Source: JALZEG01 sp036258555 (lineage in GTDB: Bacteria > Actinomycetota > CADDZG01 > WHSQ01). From it: DNA of 15,328 nucleotides. The position numbers and the translations under genes are program-made. How positions within the stretch are numbered: the stretch's first letter is position 1; each line of letters opens with the position of its first letter. Location: NCBI GenBank assembly GCA_036258555.1, contig DATADL010000213.1, positions 1-15,328 of the forward strand, read 5' to 3'. The notes beneath the pieces were generated by a model. That model was not told where the DNA came from. It made no database searches and worked only from the letters and a program-made list of their open reading frames with translations. Below are positions 12,131-15,328 of the stretch, one piece after another.

Positions 12131-12694
12131 ATGGCCGAGACCATCACCCCCGTCGTGCACGGGGGCAGGCGGAGGCCCTATGCGGTCGCGGCCGCGCTCC
12201 ACGTAGCCGGGGCGACGATCTCCGCGGGCCTCCTCGGGGGGGTCCTCGGCACCGCCGGCGCGCTCGCGCGGGCGCCGTGGGAGTGGACGGCCCCTGCAGT
12301 CGTCGTCGTGGCCGCCGTCTACTTCGGCCGCGAGGCCTTCTCGCTCCCCGTCCCGCTCCCCGACCGCAAGCGCCAGGTCCCCGAATGGTGGCGGACCTTC
12401 TACTCCCCCGCCGTCGCCGCGCTCCTCTACGGCGCAGGGCTCGGCGTCGGCTTCCTGACCTACCTCTCCTTCGGGACGTTCGCCGTCGTGATGGCGGGGG
12501 CCGTGGCCTCGGGGGACCCGCTCGCCGGCGCGCTGCTGTGCATCCCCTTCGGGCTCGGGCGGGGCCTGGCCGTCGTCGCCGTGACCTGGAGGGGGGTGCC
12601 GGTCGAGCGCCTCGACGCCGTGGCCGAATCCGCCGGCCCCCGGCTCGTCAACGCCGCTGCCCTCGCCGCGGTGGCCGTCGCGGGGGCCCTCTGA
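12131..12694 (+). CDS. Polytopic membrane protein in the Mau-like cluster
   Basis: This 187-residue protein has hydrophobic segments near 16-46, 53-66, 93-126 (probably two helices), 129-150 and 172-187. A short amphipathic stretch PDRKRQVPEWWRTFYSP (77-93) precedes the GLGVGFLTYLSFGTF block (103-117). That block recalls the DsbD/CcdA-type transmembrane electron carriers to which MauF belongs. However, the paired helix cysteines of those proteins are missing; the only cysteine is C137. A GAGG RBS lies about seven bases before the ATG. The position at the end of the MauD-like/light-chain-like operon suggests a role in the same process, but the family assignment is tentative. Confidence 0.68.
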   Translation: MAETITPVVHGGRRRPYAVAAALHVAGATISAGLLGGVLGTAGALARAPWEWTAPAVVVVAAVYFGREAFSLPVPLPDRKRQVPEWWRTFYSPAVAALLYGAGLGVGFLTYLSFGTFAVVMAGAVASGDPLAGALLCIPFGLGRGLAVVAVTWRGVPVERLDAVAESAGPRLVNAAALAAVAVAGAL

Positions 12695-12695
12695 C

Positions 12696-12724
12696 TTGCG
12701 CATCCACCCGGCCGTGGCTATCTT
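12696..12724 (+). promoter_or_regulatory. groL promoter
   Basis: TTGCGC (-35, 12696-12701), a 17-bp spacer, and TATCTT (-10, 12719-12724) form a standard vegetative promoter. The last base of the -10 is the first base of the CIRCE operator, so bound HrcA would block polymerase directly. The -35 sits two bases after the end of the upstream membrane protein gene. Confidence 0.75.
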
Positions 12725-12750
12725 TAGCACTCAGAGGACTTGAGTGCTAA
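12724..12750. promoter_or_regulatory. CIRCE operator (HrcA binding site)
   Basis: TTAGCACTC, nine bases, then GAGTGCTAA: a perfect match to the CIRCE inverted repeat bound by the heat-shock repressor HrcA. Placed at the transcription start of groL, it predicts repression that is relieved on heat or folding stress. Confidence 0.97.
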
Positions 12751-12784
12751 CCAGTCAGGTCACCATCCAGCCAGGAGGTAGCAG

Positions 12785-14404
12785 ATGCCGAAGATCCTGT
12801 CTTTCAACGAGGAGGCCCGGCGGGCGCTCGAGAAGGGCATGAACCAGCTCGCCGACGCCGTCAAGGTCACGCTCGGCCCGAAGGGCCGCAACGTCGTCCT
12901 CGAGAAGAAGTGGGGCGCCCCCACGATCACGAACGACGGCGTGTCGATCGCGAAGGAGATCGAGCTCGAGGACCCGTACGAGAAGATCGGCGCCGAGCTC
13001 GTCAAGGAAGTGGCGAAGAAGACCGACGACGTCGCCGGTGACGGGACGACGACCGCCACCGTGCTCGCGCAGGCGATGGTCCGCGAGGGCCTCCGCAACG
13101 TAGCCGCCGGCGCGAACCCGATCGCGCTGAAGCGGGGCATCGAGAAGGCTGTCGAGTCCGCCGTCGAGGCGATCCGCGGGACGTCGCGCGAGGTCGAGGG
13201 CCGCGACCAGATCGCCCAGGTCGCGTCGATCTCCGCGAACAACGACTACGAGATCGGCGAGACGATCGCAGAGGCGATGGACAAGGTCGGCAAGGACGGC
13301 GTCATCACCGTCGAGGAGTCGAACACCTTCGGCCTCGAGCTCGAGCTCGTCGAGGGCATGCGCTTCGACAAGGGCTACATCTCGCCGTACTTCGTCACCG
13401 ACGCGGAGCGGATGGAGGCGGTCATGGACGACCCCTACATCCTCATCGCCAACCAGAAGATCTCGGCCGTGAAGGACCTGCTCCCGGTCCTCGAGAAGGT
13501 CATGCAGGCCGGCAAGTCGCTGCTGATCGTCGCCGAGGACGTCGAGGGCGAGGCCCTCGCGACGCTCGTCGTAAACAAGATCCGCGGCACGTTCAAGGCC
13601 GCCGCGGTCAAGGCGCCCGGCTTCGGTGACCGCCGCAAGGCGATGCTGCAGGACATCGCGATCCTCACCGGCGGCCAGGTCGTGTCCGAGGAGATCGGCC
13701 TCAAGCTCGAGTCGGTCACCCTCGACATGCTCGGCACCGCCCGCAAGGTCGTCGTCGACAAGGACGACACCACGATCGTCGAGGGCGGCGGCTCGGCCGA
13801 CGAGATCACCGGCCGCGTGAACCAGATCAAGGCCGAGATCGACCGGTCCGACTCCGACTACGACCGCGAGAAGCTGCAGGAGCGGCTCGCGAAGCTGGCC
13901 GGCGGCGTCGGCGTCATCAAGGTGGGCGCGGCGACGGAGGTCGAGCTCAAGGAGAAGAAGCACCGCATCGAGGACGCCGTGCAGACGACGAAGGCCGCCG
14001 TCGAGGAGGGCGTGGTCGCCGGTGGTGGCGTCACGCTGCTGCAGGCTCGCGAGCAGCTCGAGAAGCTCGAGCTCGAGGGCGACGAGGCCACCGGTGCGCG
14101 GATCGTCCAGCGGGCCCTCGAGGAGCCGCTGAAGGTGATCGCGCACAACGCCGGCCTCGAGGGCGGCGTGGTGGTCGAGCGGGTTCGGACGCTCGGCCCC
14201 GGCGAGGGCCTCAACGCGGCGACCGGCGAGTACGGCGACCTGTTCTCCGCCGGCGTCATCGACGCCGCGAAGGTCACGCGCTCCGCGCTGCAGAACGCGG
14301 CTTCGATCGCGGCGCTCTTCCTGACGACCGAGGCGATCGTCGCCGACAAGCCGGAGAAGGAGAAGGCTCCGGCCATGCCGGGCGGCGGGGACATGGACTT
14401 CTAG
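12785..14404 (+). CDS. groL: Chaperonin GroEL (Hsp60)
   Basis: This 539-residue subunit has normal family length. It forms the double-ring ATP-driven folding chamber in the cytoplasm. Visible hallmarks are VTLGPKGRNVVLEKKWGAP (28-46), the nucleotide site NDGVSIAKEIEL and AGDGTTTATVLAQ (near 85), the apical region with KAPGFGDRRKAML, and VVAGGGVTLL (equatorial). The C-terminus is short, PAMPGGGDMDF, a reduced GGM-type tail rather than the His-rich tail of actinobacterial GroEL1, so it resembles the housekeeping GroEL2. The start ATG 12785 follows AGGAGG (12773-12778). No groES is adjacent on either side, so the gene appears monocistronic, with its own CIRCE promoter and terminator; groES is probably elsewhere. 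Confidence 0.98.
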   Translation: MPKILSFNEEARRALEKGMNQLADAVKVTLGPKGRNVVLEKKWGAPTITNDGVSIAKEIELEDPYEKIGAELVKEVAKKTDDVAGDGTTTATVLAQAMVREGLRNVAAGANPIALKRGIEKAVESAVEAIRGTSREVEGRDQIAQVASISANNDYEIGETIAEAMDKVGKDGVITVEESNTFGLELELVEGMRFDKGYISPYFVTDAERMEAVMDDPYILIANQKISAVKDLLPVLEKVMQAGKSLLIVAEDVEGEALATLVVNKIRGTFKAAAVKAPGFGDRRKAMLQDIAILTGGQVVSEEIGLKLESVTLDMLGTARKVVVDKDDTTIVEGGGSADEITGRVNQIKAEIDRSDSDYDREKLQERLAKLAGGVGVIKVGAATEVELKEKKHRIEDAVQTTKAAVEEGVVAGGGVTLLQAREQLEKLELEGDEATGARIVQRALEEPLKVIAHNAGLEGGVVVERVRTLGPGEGLNAATGEYGDLFSAGVIDAAKVTRSALQNAASIAALFLTTEAIVADKPEKEKAPAMPGGGDMDF

Positions 14405-14423
14405 GTCCCGCTTCCTTTGCAGT

Positions 14424-14454
14424 AAGAGGCCCCCGGCGTTCCCGGGGGCCTCTT
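14424..14454 (+). terminator. groL intrinsic terminator
   Basis: A perfect 13-bp GC-rich stem (AAGAGGCCCCCGG with CCGGGGGCCTCTT) and a 5-nt loop lie 19 bases after the groL stop. The T-tract is minimal (the stem's own TT), as is common in high-GC actinobacteria. Confidence 0.88.
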
Positions 14455-14539
14455 CGCGTCCTGGGTATCTACGAGACGTGGGACACCACCGGGGTCGGCG
14501 GGGGGCGCGGTCACCCCTCGACGCGTTGGTCGGCATCGG

Positions 14540-14623
14540 GGTCGTTCTTCCGGCGCCCGTCGTCTGAAGAAGGACCCCGAGTTCAAGGCGGAATGGGAGC
14601 GGGTAGTCGGGTCTTCGGGATGA
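14540..14623 (+). pseudogene. Possible fragment of an HTH (XRE/antitoxin-like) protein
   Basis: A frame with no ATG, GTG or TTG start reads RRLKKDPEFKAEWERVVGSSG and ends at a TGA that overlaps the ATG at 14620 as ATGA. The KKDPEFKAEWER stretch resembles the N-terminal region that precedes the helix-turn-helix in some XRE-type antitoxins, and its codon third positions are mostly G or C. Upstream the same frame turns into low-complexity Arg/Gly sequence. It may be a gene remnant or chance. Confidence 0.25.
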
Positions 14624-15213
14624 CGCGCCGGGAGTACTGGACCTACATCGCCTCGATGAGCCTTCTGGGCTTCGGAGTCTCTGCCGTGAGCGTCGGGGGG
14701 TGGAGGTGGTCGACGGTTCTCGCCTTCGTCCCGTTCCTGGTCTCCGTCGCGTTCTACGTCTCCGCGCACAAGGCCGGTGAACGGGAGCGTCGCGCCGCCG
14801 GAACCCCGGCAGGAGGGCGCGCGCTGGGTGGGCTGCACAAGACCGTGCCGCTGATCCTGTACGTGTTCGGTGGGGTGGCGGTGGCGGCCGGTCTGTTCGA
14901 TTCGCCGGAGGAACGTGGCGAGTGGACGCCGCGCCGGATCGCCGCCGTAGCCGGCGGCCTCTTGCTCGTGAACGTCGCGCTCGTCTGGTGGGCGTCCGTG
15001 GTGCCCGACGTGGCCCGCGAGGAGGGCTGGGACCTCGCCGGGTTGAAGGCGTGCGGCGCGATCGCCCTCGCCCTCGGCGCGCTGGCCGCGGTCTCGTACG
15101 TCCTCACGGACGAAGGTGCCTTCTCGTACGTGGCGGTCCTCGGGATCCCGAGCGGGATCGCCCTGCTGGTAGCGGCAGACCGACTGCGAAAGCGGCGCGG
15201 CTCGTCCGCCTGA
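14620..15213 (+). CDS. Six-helix membrane protein, unknown function
   Basis: From ATG 14620 this is a 197-residue protein with about six hydrophobic segments (near 6-26, 31-49, 75-93, 106-126, 141-162, 168-186) and basic ends (MTRREYW; RLRKRRGSSA). I do not recognise a family and see no catalytic motif; a single cysteine (C145) is present. An earlier in-frame ATG at 14593 would add nine residues. The later one is preferred because the added codons have atypical third bases and a possible upstream frame ends in ATGA there. Neither start has a convincing RBS. The gene lies downstream of the strong groL terminator, so it must have its own promoter, which I could not pick out in 14455-14592. Confidence 0.7.
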   Translation: MTRREYWTYIASMSLLGFGVSAVSVGGWRWSTVLAFVPFLVSVAFYVSAHKAGERERRAAGTPAGGRALGGLHKTVPLILYVFGGVAVAAGLFDSPEERGEWTPRRIAAVAGGLLLVNVALVWWASVVPDVAREEGWDLAGLKACGAIALALGALAAVSYVLTDEGAFSYVAVLGIPSGIALLVAADRLRKRRGSSA

Positions 15214-15283
15214 GCGCGGCGAGAACGCAGAAAGCCTCGTGCCTCCGATCTGAATCCGGCCGTTCTGATCCCTGGTTCCGCTC

Positions 15284-15328
15284 CTACTCCGGACAGGACT
15301 GCCCGGCGTTCAGGCAGACGCCGCCATA
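15284..15328 (-). CDS. Possible C-terminal end of a minus-strand gene
   Basis: From the window edge leftward a frame reads YGGVCLNAGQSCPE and stops at TAG (15286-15284). The two cysteines and the mixed composition look like the tail of an exported protein. Fourteen residues are too few to be sure. The 70 bases between this stop and the end of the membrane protein gene show no clear hairpin or gene. Confidence 0.3.
   Translation of the reverse strand, partial: YGGVCLNAGQSCPE

Noticed and set aside
12755..14536. Minus-strand open frame of 593 codons opposite groL
   Set aside because: It mirrors the groL codon pattern and its translation is a run of Leu, Asp, Arg and Val without motifs. groL itself is unmistakable.
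15214..15283. Possible tRNA between the membrane protein gene and the window edge
   Set aside because: No cloverleaf could be drawn; acceptor and T-arm sequences do not pair.

Overview
The window reads as chromosomal DNA from a high-GC (about 70% by eye) member of the Actinomycetota. The evidence is a diheme QcrC subunit of the actinobacterial cytochrome bcc complex, a DrrA-type drug exporter ATPase, an actinobacterial-type GroEL behind a perfect CIRCE operator, strong G/C third-position bias, and several genes that start 6-8 bases after a TANNNT box (leaderless transcription). I cannot fix the class; a deep-branching lineage such as Thermoleophilia is a guess only.

Left part (1-5880). The window opens inside qcrC (minus strand), transcribed divergently from a stand-alone Lrp/AsnC ligand-binding (RAM) protein. 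A small two-helix membrane protein follows on the minus strand. Next comes a tight minus-strand group: LarE-type PP-loop sulfurtransferase, then a DrrA-like ABC ATPase and two paralogous ABC-2 permeases joined by GTGA and ATGA overlaps. LarE is divergent from a 72-residue single-helix protein, and the spacer between them holds a 33-35 bp tandem repeat. A MerR-like HTH protein with a coiled coil and a long disordered tail closes this part.

Middle (5881-8917). Two plus-strand secreted proteins: a 460-residue RTX-type calcium-binding-repeat protein and a subtilisin-family (S8) serine protease with an I9 propeptide. The protease has a hairpin-rich leader, and its stop codon lies in a duplicated palindrome that probably serves as a two-way terminator.

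Right-centre (8918-12694). This is the most unusual part. A MauE/DoxX-like redox membrane protein and a coupled secreted two-cysteine protein run leftward. A Phd/RelE toxin-antitoxin pair sits beside them. Rightward lie a MauD-like membrane thioredoxin, a Tat-exported protein with ten cysteines that resembles the methylamine dehydrogenase light chain but lacks the tryptophan pair needed for the TTQ cofactor, a possible 24-residue membrane peptide, and a polytopic membrane protein. No MauB heavy chain is present. I infer a dedicated extracytoplasmic disulfide/redox maturation system for a cysteine-rich exported protein, not a methylamine dehydrogenase.

Right end (12695-15328). A monocistronic groL with readable promoter, CIRCE, RBS and terminator and no groES next to it; a six-helix membrane protein preceded by a possible fragment of an HTH protein; and possibly the last 14 codons of a minus-strand gene at the edge.
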